A stretch of DNA of 64,000 bases from Cryptosporangium phraense. Lineage in GTDB: Bacteria > Actinomycetota > Actinomycetes > Mycobacteriales > Cryptosporangiaceae. Location of the stretch: the NCBI RefSeq assembly GCF_006912135.1, contig NZ_VIRS01000022.1, positions 59,982 through 123,981 of the forward strand, in the 5' to 3' direction. The notes under the pieces are model-generated. The model searched no databases. It had not been told where the DNA came from and saw nothing but the letters and a program-made list of their open reading frames with translations. Each line of letters begins with the position of its first letter. Position 1 is the first letter of the stretch. Of the stretch, positions 42,155 through 51,036 are shown in pieces. The position numbers and the translations under genes were made by a program.

Positions 42155-45100
42155 ATGACGAACGACCTCATGGACATCGCCGATCTCCGATCCCGGCTTC
42201 CCGAGCTGATGCTCCGCGACGAGCACCGGCTCCGTCGGCAACTCGAGAAAGCCGCCCCCGAAAAGCTGGCCGCCCTGGCGGCCCAGGTCGAGAGCGCGGC
42301 CGCGAAGGTCGAGAAGCGGCGCGAGGCCGTCCCGCCGATCTCGTACCCGCCGTCGCTGCCGGTCAGCCAGCGCAAGGACGACATCCTGGCCGCGATCCGC
42401 GACCACCAGGTCGTGATCGTCGCCGGCGAGACCGGCTCGGGCAAGACGACGCAGCTGCCGAAGATCTGCCTCGAGCTCGGCCGTGGCGTCAGAGGCCTGA
42501 TCGGGCACACCCAGCCCCGCCGGCTGGCCGCCCGCACGGTGGCCGAGCGCATCGCCGAGGAGCTCGACACCGACCTGGGCGACGCGGTCGGTTACACGGT
42601 CCGGTTCACCGACCAGGTCAGCGACGGCACGCTGGTCAAGCTGATGACCGACGGCATCCTGCTGGCCGAGATCCAGCGCGACCGCGACCTGCGCCGCTAC
42701 GACACGATCATCATCGACGAGGCCCACGAGCGAAGCCTCAACATCGACTTCCTGCTCGGCTACCTCAAGCAGTTGCTGCCCCGGCGTCCGGATCTGAAGC
42801 TGATCATCACGTCGGCCACGATCGACCCGGAGCGGTTCGCGTCGCACTTCGGCGACGCGCCGATCGTCGAGGTCTCCGGCCGGACCTACCCGGTCGAGGT
42901 CCGGTACCGGCCGGTCATCGATCCCGACGACCAGAACGCCGACAAAGATCGGGACGTCACCCAGGCGATCCTCGACGCGGTCGGCGAACTGTCGGGCGAG
43001 GGCCCCGGCGACATCCTGGTGTTCCTCTCCGGCGAGCGCGAGATCCGTGACACCGCGGACGCGCTGACCAAGGAGAACCTGCGCAACACCGAGATCGCCC
43101 CGCTCTACGCCCGGCTGGCCGCGGCCGAGCAGCACAAGGTCTTCCAACCGCACTCGGGCCGCCGGATCGTGCTGGCCACGAACGTCGCCGAGACGTCGCT
43201 GACCGTGCCCGGCATCAAGTACGTGATCGACCCGGGCACCGCGCGGATCTCCCGCTACAGCCTGCGCACCAAGGTGCAGCGGCTGCCGATCGAGCCGGTC
43301 TCCCAGGCCTCGGCCAACCAGCGGAAAGGCCGCTGCGGCCGGACGTCGGACGGGATCTGCATCCGGCTCTACACCGAAGACGACTTCGACTCCCGCCCGG
43401 AGTTCACCGACCCCGAGATCCTTCGCACGAACCTCGCGTCGGTCATCCTGCAGATGGCCAACCTCGGTCTCGGCGAGATCGCCGCGTTCCCGTTCGTCGA
43501 CCCGCCCGACAAGCGGTCGATCACCGACGGCCTTCAGCTCCTGTCGGAGCTCGGTGCCCTCCAAACTGCCAAAGCCAATTCTTACGCTGAGCCGGGAACC
43601 GCCGCCGGACGGTCGCCGAGCCCCGGCTCCCGATCGCCTGGCGTGCAGTTGACCGCCGTCGGGAAGCAGCTGGCACAGATTCCGATCGATCCGCGGCTGG
43701 CGCGGATGGTGATCGAGGCCGACAAGAACGGCGTCGTGCCCGAAGTGCTGGTCATCGCGGCCGCGCTGTCGATCCAGGACCCGCGCGAACGCCCGTCCGA
43801 GCACCAGCAGGCCGCCGACGAGAAGCACAAGCGGTTCGCCGACCAGCACTCGGACTTCGCGTCCTATCTGATGCTCTGGAACTACCTGCGTGAGCAGCAG
43901 CGCGAACTGTCCGGCAGCGCGTTCCGCCGGATGTGCAAGGCCGAGTTCCTGCACTACCTGCGGGTGCGCGAGTGGCAGGACCTGCACGGGCAACTGCGTC
44001 AGATCGTCCGCGGGCTGGGCGTCACCGTCGATCGCGCGGCCGACCCGGGTGCGGACGGCCACAAGGTCGCGAGTTCGCTGCTCGCCGGGCTGCTGTCGCA
44101 CATCGGCATGCGTGACGAGCGGGCCAACGCCAAGGAGCCGCCGGCGCGCGGGCGACGTCCGCTGACCGAGTACTTCGGTGCGCGCGGGGCGAAGTTCGCG
44201 ATCTTCCCCGGGTCGACGCTGGCCAAGCGTCCGCCGCGCTGGGTCGTCGCGGCCGAGCTGGTCGAGACGTCCCGGTTGTGGGGACGGATCACCGCGCGGA
44301 TCGAGCCGGAGTGGGTCGAGCCGCTGGCCGGTCACCTGGCCGTCCGGACGTACAGCGAGCCGCACTGGGACGCCGAGCGCGGCGCGGTGATGGCGACCGA
44401 GAAGGTGACGCTGTACGGCATCCCGATCATCGCCGGGCGGCCGGTGACGTACGGGAAGGTCGATCCGGAGCTGTCCCGGGACCTCTTCATCCAGCACGCG
44501 CTGGTGGAGGGCGAGTGGCGTACCCACCACAAGTTCTTCGCGCGCAACCGCGACCTGCTCAAGAACGCGGCCGAGCTGGAGAACCGCGCGCGCCGGCGTG
44601 ACCTGGTCGTCGACGACCAGACGCTGTTCGACTTCTACGACGAGCGCATCGGCCCGGACGTCGTCTCGGCTCGGCACTTCGACTCGTGGTGGAAGGGTGT
44701 TTCACGGGAAACGCCCGACCTGCTCGACTTTTCGGCGTCGATGCTGGTCAACCGGGCGGCCGGCGAGCTCGACATCGCGACCGCGTACCCGGACTGGTGG
44801 GACGCGGACGGCGTGCGGCTCCGGCTGACCTACCAGTTCGAGCCGGGTACCGCGGCCGACGGCGTCACCGTCCACATCCCGCTGGCGGTGCTCAACCAGG
44901 TCGGGCCGGACGGGTTCGGGTGGCAGGTGCCGGGTCTGCGTCAGGACCTGGTGACCGCGATGATCCGGTCGCTGCCGAAGGAGATCCGGCGCAACTTCGT
45001 ACCGGCGCCGGACGTGGCCCGGGCCGCGCTGGCCGGGATGTCACCGTCCGACGGGCCGTTGCCGGTCGCGCTGGCGGCCGAGTTGCGCCGGCTGACCGGT

Positions 45101-46396
45101 ATCTCGCTGCCGGTCGACGCCTGGCAGGACGATCGGATCCCGGATCACCTGTCGATGACGTTCCGGGTCGAGGACGAGCGGGGTCGGCGGGTCGGCGAGG
45201 GCAAGGATCTGGTCGTTCTCCAGCGCGATCTGAAGCCGCAGGTGCGCGACGCGATCGCGGCCGCGTTGACGGCTCCCGAGGAGACCGAGGCCCGTCGCGG
45301 GCGGCGAGGGCGCGGGGGCCGGGGTCGTCGGGGCGCCGGCGCTGGAGTGACTGGGGGCGCCTCTGCCGGGGGGCCGGGTGGCGCTGGTGTGGGTGCGGGT
45401 ACCTCTGCCGGCGGCCCCGACGGGGCGCGCGGTTCCGAGGCTGCGGCGCCTACCGCTGCCGGGCCGCGCCAGCCAGGCGCCGACGGTGACCGTGGGCAGG
45501 CGTCGACATCTTCTCCGGAGGCGAGCCTGGAGCAGACCGGGCTGAAGGCCTGGACCTTCGGGACGCTGCCGGACGTGGTCGAACGGCGGCGGGGCGGGTA
45601 CCTGGTGAAGGCGTACCCGGCGCTGGTCGACGAGGGGGACAGCGTCGCGATCCGGCTGCTCGGCAGCCCGGCCGACCAGCAGCGGGCGATGGTGACCGGG
45701 ACGCGGCGGCTGGTGCTGCTGACGGTCGCGTCGCCGAACAAGGCGGTCGTGTCGTCGCTGTCGAACGCGGCCAAGCTGGCGCTCGGGCGCAACCCCCACG
45801 GGAGCGTGTCCGCGCTGCTCGCGGACTGTGTCGCGGCGGCGGCGGACGAGTTGATCGCGGCGGCCGGAGGGCCGGTGCGCGACGCGGACAAGTTCGCGAA
45901 GCTGCGGAACGCGGTCCGGGGGTCGTTGGTCGACACGACGCTCGACGTGTTGCGCCAGGTCGAGAAAGTACTGGCGGCGGCGCACGCGGTCTCGGTGCTG
46001 TTGCCGTCGGCGCCGCCGACGGTCGCGGCCGACGTGCGGGCCCAGCTGGACGCGCTGGTCTACCCGGGGTTCGTGGCCGCGTTCGGGCGACGTCGGCTGA
46101 TCAACGTGCTGCGGTACGTGCAGGCGATCGAGCGTCGGCTGGAGAACGTGCGCCGGGATCCGGCGCGCGACCGCAGCTGGCAGGACCGGATCGCCGCGGT
46201 CACCGAGGTGTACCAGGACTGGCTGCGTCGGCTACCGCCGGAGCGGCGGTCGGACGACGCGGTGCGGGAGATCCGCTGGATGATCGAGGAGCTGCGGGTG
46301 AGCCTGTTCGCGCAGTCGCTCGGTACCGCGTACGCGATCTCCGAGCAGCGGATCTACAAGGCGATGGACGCGGCGGGCGGCGGAGTCGTGGCGTGA
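42155..46396 (+). CDS. hrpA: ATP-dependent RNA helicase HrpA
   Basis: A 1413-residue DEAH helicase. Walker A GETGSGKTTQLPK, motif Ia TQPRRLAA, DEAH in IIIDEAHERSLN, motif III SATID and motif VI QRKGRCGR are intact in the first 420 residues, followed by the winged-helix/ratchet/OB and the C-terminal DUF3418 region. The ATG at 42155 suits the homology. Two in-frame additions stand out: about 20-25 residues near 473-497 and a Gly/Ala/Arg-rich stretch near 1044-1128 with [18 protein letters not shown], making it longer than the 1300-residue E. coli protein. It is thought to act in rescue of stalled ribosomes and mRNA processing. Confidence 0.92.
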   Translation: MTNDLMDIADLRSRLPELMLRDEHRLRRQLEKAAPEKLAALAAQVESAAAKVEKRREAVPPISYPPSLPVSQRKDDILAAIRDHQVVIVAGETGSGKTTQLPKICLELGRGVRGLIGHTQPRRLAARTVAERIAEELDTDLGDAVGYTVRFTDQVSDGTLVKLMTDGILLAEIQRDRDLRRYDTIIIDEAHERSLNIDFLLGYLKQLLPRRPDLKLIITSATIDPERFASHFGDAPIVEVSGRTYPVEVRYRPVIDPDDQNADKDRDVTQAILDAVGELSGEGPGDILVFLSGEREIRDTADALTKENLRNTEIAPLYARLAAAEQHKVFQPHSGRRIVLATNVAETSLTVPGIKYVIDPGTARISRYSLRTKVQRLPIEPVSQASANQRKGRCGRTSDGICIRLYTEDDFDSRPEFTDPEILRTNLASVILQMANLGLGEIAAFPFVDPPDKRSITDGLQLLSELGALQTAKANSYAEPGTAAGRSPSPGSRSPGVQLTAVGKQLAQIPIDPRLARMVIEADKNGVVPEVLVIAAALSIQDPRERPSEHQQAADEKHKRFADQHSDFASYLMLWNYLREQQRELSGSAFRRMCKAEFLHYLRVREWQDLHGQLRQIVRGLGVTVDRAADPGADGHKVASSLLAGLLSHIGMRDERANAKEPPARGRRPLTEYFGARGAKFAIFPGSTLAKRPPRWVVAAELVETSRLWGRITARIEPEWVEPLAGHLAVRTYSEPHWDAERGAVMATEKVTLYGIPIIAGRPVTYGKVDPELSRDLFIQHALVEGEWRTHHKFFARNRDLLKNAAELENRARRRDLVVDDQTLFDFYDERIGPDVVSARHFDSWWKGVSRETPDLLDFSASMLVNRAAGELDIATAYPDWWDADGVRLRLTYQFEPGTAADGVTVHIPLAVLNQVGPDGFGWQVPGLRQDLVTAMIRSLPKEIRRNFVPAPDVARAALAGMSPSDGPLPVALAAELRRLTGISLPVDAWQDDRIPDHLSMTFRVEDERGRRVGEGKDLVVLQRDLKPQVRDAIAAALTAPEETEARRGRRGRGGRGRRGAGAGVTGGASAGGPGGAGVGAGTSAGGPDGARGSEAAAPTAAGPRQPGADGDRGQASTSSPEASLEQTGLKAWTFGTLPDVVERRRGGYLVKAYPALVDEGDSVAIRLLGSPADQQRAMVTGTRRLVLLTVASPNKAVVSSLSNAAKLALGRNPHGSVSALLADCVAAAADELIAAAGGPVRDADKFAKLRNAVRGSLVDTTLDVLRQVEKVLAAAHAVSVLLPSAPPTVAADVRAQLDALVYPGFVAAFGRRRLINVLRYVQAIERRLENVRRDPARDRSWQDRIAAVTEVYQDWLRRLPPERRSDDAVREIRWMIEELRVSLFAQSLGTAYAISEQRIYKAMDAAGGGVVA

Positions 46397-46403
46397 CGGA
46401 CGC

Positions 46404-46434
46404 TTGCCTTGACGTCGACGGAAATGTCTAGCGT
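46404..46434 (+). promoter_or_regulatory. MerR-type promoter with 19-base spacer
   Basis: TTGCCT (46404-46409) and TAGCGT (46429-46434) are 19 bases apart, the over-long spacer typical of MerR-activated promoters. An imperfect dyad, CTTGACGT (46408-46415) with ATGTCTAG (46424-46431), is centred in the spacer. It would serve the merR-trx pair and allow autoregulation. Confidence 0.6.
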
Positions 46435-46455
46435 TCGGTGTCGGAGGAGGTCGGG

Positions 46456-46860
46456 ATGCGGATCGGTGAGCTGGCCTCGCGGGTCGGGACGACGACCCGG
46501 GCGCTTCGGCACTACGAGTCGCTCGGGCTGCTGTCGGCCGGGCGGACGTCCAACGGGTACCGGGAGTACTCGGCGGCCGACGTCCGGATCGTCGAGGAGA
46601 TCCGGATGCTGGTCGGGATCGGGTTCGCGCTCGAGGAGACCCGGCCGTTCGTCGAGTGCCTGCGAGCCGGGTACGCGACCGGGGATTCCTGCCCGGCGTC
46701 GGTCGCCGTCTACCGGCGGAAGATCGCCGAGATCGACGACTGCGTGGCCGCGTTGGCGGCGGTGCGTTCACGGTTGGCGTCGGCGATGGACGGAGACTCG
46801 CTCGGTCCGGCGCCGCAGCCGATGTGCTCGCTGACCTTCTCCCTGACGAGGGAGGTCTGA
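46456..46860 (+). CDS. MerR-family regulator with four cysteines
   Basis: A 134-residue MerR protein: winged HTH MRIGELASRVGTTTRALRHY with YESLGLLSAGRTSNGYREY, then a dimerisation helix and a short effector region with Cys68, Cys79, Cys96 and Cys124. The FVECLRAGYATGDSC spacing is not the Hg or Cu pattern; redox sensing is more likely given the thioredoxin that follows. The ATG at 46456 has GGAGGAGG upstream; a GTG 18 bases further up is less likely. Confidence 0.85.
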   Translation: MRIGELASRVGTTTRALRHYESLGLLSAGRTSNGYREYSAADVRIVEEIRMLVGIGFALEETRPFVECLRAGYATGDSCPASVAVYRRKIAEIDDCVAALAAVRSRLASAMDGDSLGPAPQPMCSLTFSLTREV

Positions 46861-47169
46861 ATGGAAGCGGTGACCGACGAGACCTGGACCGACGAGGTCC
46901 TGCTGTCGGACGTGCCGGTGCTGGTGGACTTCTGGGCGGACTGGTGCGGACCGTGCCACCGGGTCCGGCCGGTGCTCGAATCGCTCGCGGCCGAGTGGGA
47001 GGGCCGGGTGCGGGTCGTGTCGCTCGACATCGACGTGAACCCGAACGTGACCAGGGACTACGGGGTGCTGGGAGCGCCGACGATGATCCTGTTCGAGGGC
47101 GGGGAGCCGGTGCGGACCGTGGTCGGGGCTCAGCCTCGCGGGCGGTTGGTGGCGCAGCTGGGGCTCTGA
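46861..47169 (+). CDS. thioredoxin
   Basis: A 102-residue thioredoxin with the active site WCGPC at residues 28-32, VDFWADWCGPC as usual, and the cis-Pro loop GAPTMILFEGG. It starts at the base after the merR stop (TGAATG) with GGGAGG inside the end of merR, so the two are co-translated. It reduces protein disulfides and may close a feedback loop on its MerR partner. Confidence 0.93.
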   Translation: MEAVTDETWTDEVLLSDVPVLVDFWADWCGPCHRVRPVLESLAAEWEGRVRVVSLDIDVNPNVTRDYGVLGAPTMILFEGGEPVRTVVGAQPRGRLVAQLGL

Positions 47170-47174
47170 GAGGT

Positions 47175-47207
47175 CGGAGCCGCCGGGGTTCTACGTCGGC
47201 GGCTCCG
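47175..47207. terminator. Bidirectional terminator between thioredoxin and DUF397 genes
   Basis: An 11-base perfect GC-rich stem (47175-47185 with 47197-47207) closes an 11-base loop between two convergent genes, 6 bases after the trx stop. Confidence 0.65.
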
Positions 47208-47215
47208 GTTCCGAG

Positions 47216-47419
47216 CTACGGCCGGTCGAATTCCCCGCGCTTGATGCCGGCGAGGAAGGCGGACCAACCGGCGGCCGGGTAGCGCAGGACGGCGCCGCCC
47301 GGGTTCTTCGAGTCACGCACGCCGATGACCGACGGCGTCTCGGCGACCTCGACGCAGTTGATGCTGGCGCTGCGTCGGGACTTCCGCCACGACGACGGAG
47401 AGAATTCGCTGTTGAGCAT
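47216..47419 (-). CDS. DUF397 protein
   Basis: A 67-residue DUF397 protein: WRKSRRSASINCVEVAETPS and VIGVRDSKNPGGAVLRYPAA are the two family blocks. It is downstream of, and on the same strand as, an XRE regulator (86-base gap). Such pairs (the WhiJ/AbaA type of Streptomyces) control development and behave like toxin-antitoxin-style regulator partners. Confidence 0.9.
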   Translation of the reverse strand: MLNSEFSPSSWRKSRRSASINCVEVAETPSVIGVRDSKNPGGAVLRYPAAGWSAFLAGIKRGEFDRP

Positions 47420-47505
47420 AGTTATCCCTGGTGATTGGCTGGATGGCGGCAGACCGCGGTCGCGGGATCGGACCGGCGGCAGCGGCCGCGTTGTGCGCGG
47501 CCGAA

Positions 47506-48372
47506 TCAGTGGTGCTCGGGTGGGCGGATCTCGTCGCGCACCGCGGCAATGAAGTCCATAGAGTTCTTCGGTGACAGAGCAATCGACCTGAGCTGGTCGA
47601 ACATGCGCTGGTAGCGCTTCAGGTCGGCCGACCCCTCCAGGTAGATGTCACCGGTGTGCCCCTCGACGAAGACGATGCTCGAGGCGGGGCTCTCTTCAAT
47701 CTCGACGATGCCGAAGGGACCGCGTAACGCGGGGTGTGCCCCGGCTTCGAAGTCGAGCACCTGAAGACCGATCTGGGAGCGTCCGGCGATCGTCAGGAGC
47801 GCGTCCAGCTGGTTGGCCAGAACGCTCCGGCCCCCGATGAGGCGACGGATCGCGGCCTCGTCGAGGATGAACGACACGTACGGCGGGTCGGAACGATCGA
47901 GGATCCGTTGACGGGTGACCCGCAGGGTCACCTGGTCTTCGATCTCCTCTTCGGTTCTCCTTTCACCCGTCCCCCGGATGAGCGCTCGTGCGTAGTCGGG
48001 CGTCTGCAGCAGGCCCGGGATGACCGCCGGCTGGTACTCGGCGATCGCGGTGGCTGCGGACTCCAACCCGATCAAGGTGCGGTAGGTCGCGCCGATGTCG
48101 TAACCCTGCCACCACGCGCGTTCCTTGCTCTCGCGGGCGAGAGTGAGCAGATGGTCCTGCTCGGCCGGAGACACCCGATAGAGGCGGCAGAGTTCGCGGA
48201 CGTCACGGAGGACCGCTCCGCGTCGACCCGTCTCGATGCGACTGATCTTCGTCGGGGAGCAGGCGAGCTCCCTGGCGACCTCCTCGATCGTCAGTCCGGA
48301 CGTACGCCGCAGAGCCCGCAGCCGTGCGGCGAGTTCACGCCGACGCAGCGTGGGGGTGCGTTCTCCCGCCAT
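47506..48372 (-). CDS. XRE regulator with DUF5753 domain
   Basis: A 288-residue protein. The N-terminal HTH is in LRALRRTSGLTIEEVARELA and CSPTKISRIETGRRG; the rest is the DUF5753 domain (WWQGYDIGATYRTLIGLESA, PGLLQTPDYARALI, LANQLDALLTIAGR). The ATG at 48372 is the best start; homology begins there. WhiJ-type regulator paired with the DUF397 protein. Repeats of ATGGCACTTGCC upstream are candidate binding sites. Confidence 0.88.
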   Translation of the reverse strand: MAGERTPTLRRRELAARLRALRRTSGLTIEEVARELACSPTKISRIETGRRGAVLRDVRELCRLYRVSPAEQDHLLTLARESKERAWWQGYDIGATYRTLIGLESAATAIAEYQPAVIPGLLQTPDYARALIRGTGERRTEEEIEDQVTLRVTRQRILDRSDPPYVSFILDEAAIRRLIGGRSVLANQLDALLTIAGRSQIGLQVLDFEAGAHPALRGPFGIVEIEESPASSIVFVEGHTGDIYLEGSADLKRYQRMFDQLRSIALSPKNSMDFIAAVRDEIRPPEHH

Positions 48373-48857
48373 GGCTAATTGCCCTTTCGGCGCGCCGAAG
48401 GCGCGCGAAGAAATGGCACTTGCCATGGCCAGGCGGGGACGTTACCAGTCCGCCGACCACACGAGTCACAGTGGTATCGAGAGCCTCGTTCGTGTCGCAA
48501 AACGCGATTCACAATCCGGGATGGGAATCCCGTCACCCCAGGTAGGAGGGGCGTTTCTGGAGGTTTCTCGCTCTTGTGGTTCGAGTGATGGGTGGGGTTC
48601 GAAATAGCTGGCGTAAGTGCGATTTCTGTCGAGTCCACGACTCCGAATGGCACTTGCCCTCACCGTCCTGAGCGTGCCAGGATCTCACTGACTGTTATAC
48701 GAGGGTAGCCAATGAGCCACCGAGGCGCCGTCAGGGGGACGGCCTCTCCCGTATTTGGAGCTTATTGGCTGCGTAAGTTTCGCTCGAAGCGGTTCGTGGT
48801 CGAGGGCCGCCGTAGTGCAGTGGAACCCACCAGGTGGACGGCATGGAGGGTGCCAGA
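48373..48857. promoter_or_regulatory. Divergent regulatory region with ATGGCACTTGCC repeats
   Basis: ATGGCACTTGCC occurs at 48413-48424 and 48647-48658 in the same orientation, and a related ATGGCTAATTGCC lies over the XRE start at 48370-48382. A short hairpin (CGCGCC and GGCGCG around a GAA loop) sits at about 48391-48405. The region is more AT-rich than its neighbours. No gene in it is convincing. Confidence 0.5.
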
Positions 48858-49493
48858 ATGAACACGGGGCCGCAGAACTGGCACGAAGAGTTACGTCCGC
48901 CTACTCCTGTCCTGCGTCGGGGTGCGTTCGCGGGCCGGCCGGTGCGTCCGGCGGTTGCGCGTCCGCTACCGACGACGGTGCTGTGGCGGTGGCGGTACGA
49001 GGCCGCGCTGCTGGGTGGCGCGCCGCTGTTCTGGTGGGGGTCGGTCCACGCGGTCGGCGGTCTGGTCGGCCTCAGCTTCGTCACTGCTCTCTTAGCCTTC
49101 GTCGCGCTGGTTCCGCCGCTGCGACGGTGGGCCTTCGCGGTCTTGTGGACGATCGTCACGCCGCACCGCATCCGGGTGGCGTGCGCGCAGGCCGGTCTGG
49201 TGTCGCACACCGGCAAGCTGCCCGCGGTTCTGGTCACCTGCCGGAAGGCGTACGGCGAGCGGGTCTACCTGTGGTGCCCCGACGGAGTGTCGGCGGGTGA
49301 CGTCGCGGCGGCCCGGTCGGTGTTCATGGGAGCCTGCTGGGCGCGTGACGTCCGGGTGTTCGAGAGCAGCGGGCAGTATCCGCGGGTGGTCGCGATGGAG
49401 GTCGTGCGTCAGCGGACGGCCGAGCCCACCCCGCAGGTGCCGGCGTTATGGGCGCGGTTCGAGCGGCACTCGGGGCGGTTCGAAGGGTTCTGA
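48858..49493 (+). CDS. two-span membrane protein of the type found upstream of FtsK/TraB genes in integrative elements
   Basis: A 211-residue protein starting at the ATG at 48858 (GGAGGG upstream). Two membrane spans (LLGGAPLFWWGSVHAVGGLV and LSFVTALLAFVALVPPL) are followed by RRWAFAVLWTIVTPHRIRVA, LPAVLVTCRKAYGERVYLWC and ARSVFMGACWARDVRVFESS. I recall this pattern from genes placed before the FtsK-like translocase of actinomycete conjugative elements. No translocase, excisionase or integrase follows here, so it may be a relic or a domesticated copy. Confidence 0.6.
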   Translation: MNTGPQNWHEELRPPTPVLRRGAFAGRPVRPAVARPLPTTVLWRWRYEAALLGGAPLFWWGSVHAVGGLVGLSFVTALLAFVALVPPLRRWAFAVLWTIVTPHRIRVACAQAGLVSHTGKLPAVLVTCRKAYGERVYLWCPDGVSAGDVAAARSVFMGACWARDVRVFESSGQYPRVVAMEVVRQRTAEPTPQVPALWARFERHSGRFEGF

Positions 49494-50182
49494 CGCGCTC
49501 CGCGGGGCGCCGTGACGGAGGTGTGGGCTTCGGGCCTGCACCTCCTTTTCGTCGGTGTCGGGTAGGTGACACTTGCGGCTCGCCGGTTGCTGATAGCGTG
49601 CGTCAAATTTCGCTGCGCAATTGTATTTCGGGGGTCGGGACAATTGTCCCGGGCGGCCGGGAATTGTTCCCGGCCGAATTGGCTGAACGCCTGAGCGGAT
49701 AGGCGGAATTCCCGAGCGGTTGCCGCTATTTCCTGAGCTCGACAATTGGGTCGTAAAAGGGTTGGCTCGGATTACGGAACGGCAACGATCTTCCGGGTTC
49801 TTCGGAAAGCGACTTTCCGGCACTCTTGCGGCCGATTCGCCGTCTCGGAGCTGCGCTCGCGGGGCGGGAGGAGTGAGGCGCTGACCTGCGGCTAGCTGGG
49901 GTTCGGAAGGCTCGGTTGTGCAGGGTGTGACGCCAGTCGACGGTTACCTCAGCTTTTGTTAAGCGGGCGGCCAACGTGCGTGCCGTGCCGTTTATTTTCG
50001 CACCACTGGTCACACCAGTAACTAAGGATCTGATAAGGCCGAAATCAGTTCGGGCTACGAGGCGAATTGGCGCGTCGGTGCCATGATCAATTTATTCGCC
50101 GAGACCGATTGTGGCCGGGTGTGCGTCGCCTCCCGCTCCGGTGAATAGGAATGCGGTTCTGGGAAGGACAGGGGTAACTGCC
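49494..50182. promoter_or_regulatory. Long AT-richer intergenic region with several perfect palindromes
   Basis: No gene is seen. Structures present are: GGGACAATTGTCCC at 49637-49650 (perfect); a 21-base palindrome at 49655-49675 with nine-base arms GGCCGGGAA/TTCCCGGCC and a TTG centre, only four bases from the first; CGGAAAG/CTTTCCG at 49803-49819 (three-base loop); and ACTGGT/ACCAGT at 50005-50019. CAATTG recurs at 49618, 49641 and 49743. The second palindrome could end transcription of the membrane-protein gene; the others look like operators for the operon at 50183. Confidence 0.55.
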
Positions 50183-50398
50183 ATGGCACGGAACATTCTC
50201 ACCGACGACTCCGGACGTAGAGCGCTTGGGCTAGTCGAGGTCGGGTCGGCCGTGCTACCGGCAGCTCTTCGTCGGGACGGGTCGGCCGGGGCTGGCGTGG
50301 CCGGCGGCATCGGCGCAGCCGGTACCGGTGCCGCGGGTGTGGAGGCGCCCGGGTGGGCGGTCGCTTGGACGACCGTTCGGGCCGGCGGTGCTCGATGA
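50183..50398 (+). CDS. small Gly/Ala-rich protein, first gene of the primase-globin operon
   Basis: A 71-residue protein (MARNILTDDSGRRALGLVEV, then a Gly/Ala stretch). The stop overlaps the next start as ATGA, which supports translation. GGAAGGACAGGGG lies upstream of the ATG. No known family. Confidence 0.5.
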   Translation: MARNILTDDSGRRALGLVEVGSAVLPAALRRDGSAGAGVAGGIGAAGTGAAGVEAPGWAVAWTTVRAGGAR

Positions 50399-51036
50399 GC
50401 GCCCGGCTCGAGCGCGCGGTGCTGGCGGCCGCGGCCCACGAGTACTTACGGGCCGGGTGGCCGGTGGCGCCGGGCGCCTGGTGGTCACCGCAGTTGCAGC
50501 GGTACCGGTGCGGACGCCCGCGCTGCCGGACGTCGAGCCCGCACGCTGTGGACCCGAACACCGGCGCCGGCGACCGGTGCACGGCGACGGTCGCCGAGTG
50601 CGTCGTCACCAGCCCGACCGAGGTCGACCGCTGGTGGACCGGGCACCCGTACGCGCTGCTGATGCCGACCAGCACCGGACCCGGCGTCGTGGACGGCACC
50701 GAGGACGTCGTCAACACGATCGACGAGCGGCTGCGCGCCGACGGGTACCTGGCGCCGATTTCGAGCTCGAAGGTCGGTCAGGCCCAGCTGTTCTGCCAGC
50801 AGCTCCGCCCGAGTCAGGAACTCTGGCTCGCGGCCGCCGGCGCCGGCGTCCTGCTCCACGGGGACGACTCGTGGGTGACGCTGCCGCCGTCGACCGTTCG
50901 GACCGGCCAGGTTCGCTGGCTGCGGTCCCCGCAGGAATGTGGGTGGAGGCTGCCCCCGGCGGCCGTGGTCTCCGCTGCGCTACGCGTCGCGCTGACCTTT
51001 CGAGCGCGGCCAGTGATAACCGGGCTGTCGGGATGA
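50395..51036 (+). CDS. primase-polymerase-like protein (PrimPol N-terminal family)
   Basis: A 213-residue protein. AAHEYLRAGWPVAPGAWW and a Cys-rich RYRCGRPRCRTSSPH segment, then VDRWWTGHPYALLMPTSTG, follow the layout of the N-terminal domain of bifunctional DNA primase-polymerases. The catalytic acidic pair normally in (F/L)DVLDV is replaced by GVVDGTEDVV, so polymerase activity is doubtful. It is coupled on both sides by ATGA overlaps. Such orphan copies are common in actinomycete chromosomes, and in integrative elements the full version is the replication protein. Confidence 0.7.
   Translation: MSARLERAVLAAAAHEYLRAGWPVAPGAWWSPQLQRYRCGRPRCRTSSPHAVDPNTGAGDRCTATVAECVVTSPTEVDRWWTGHPYALLMPTSTGPGVVDGTEDVVNTIDERLRADGYLAPISSSKVGQAQLFCQQLRPSQELWLAAAGAGVLLHGDDSWVTLPPSTVRTGQVRWLRSPQECGWRLPPAAVVSAALRVALTFRARPVITGLSG

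Noticed and set aside
42059..44677. 872-residue open frame on the minus strand
   Set aside because: It is exactly antisense to HrpA, whose motifs are unmistakable; the long frame is a product of high G+C.
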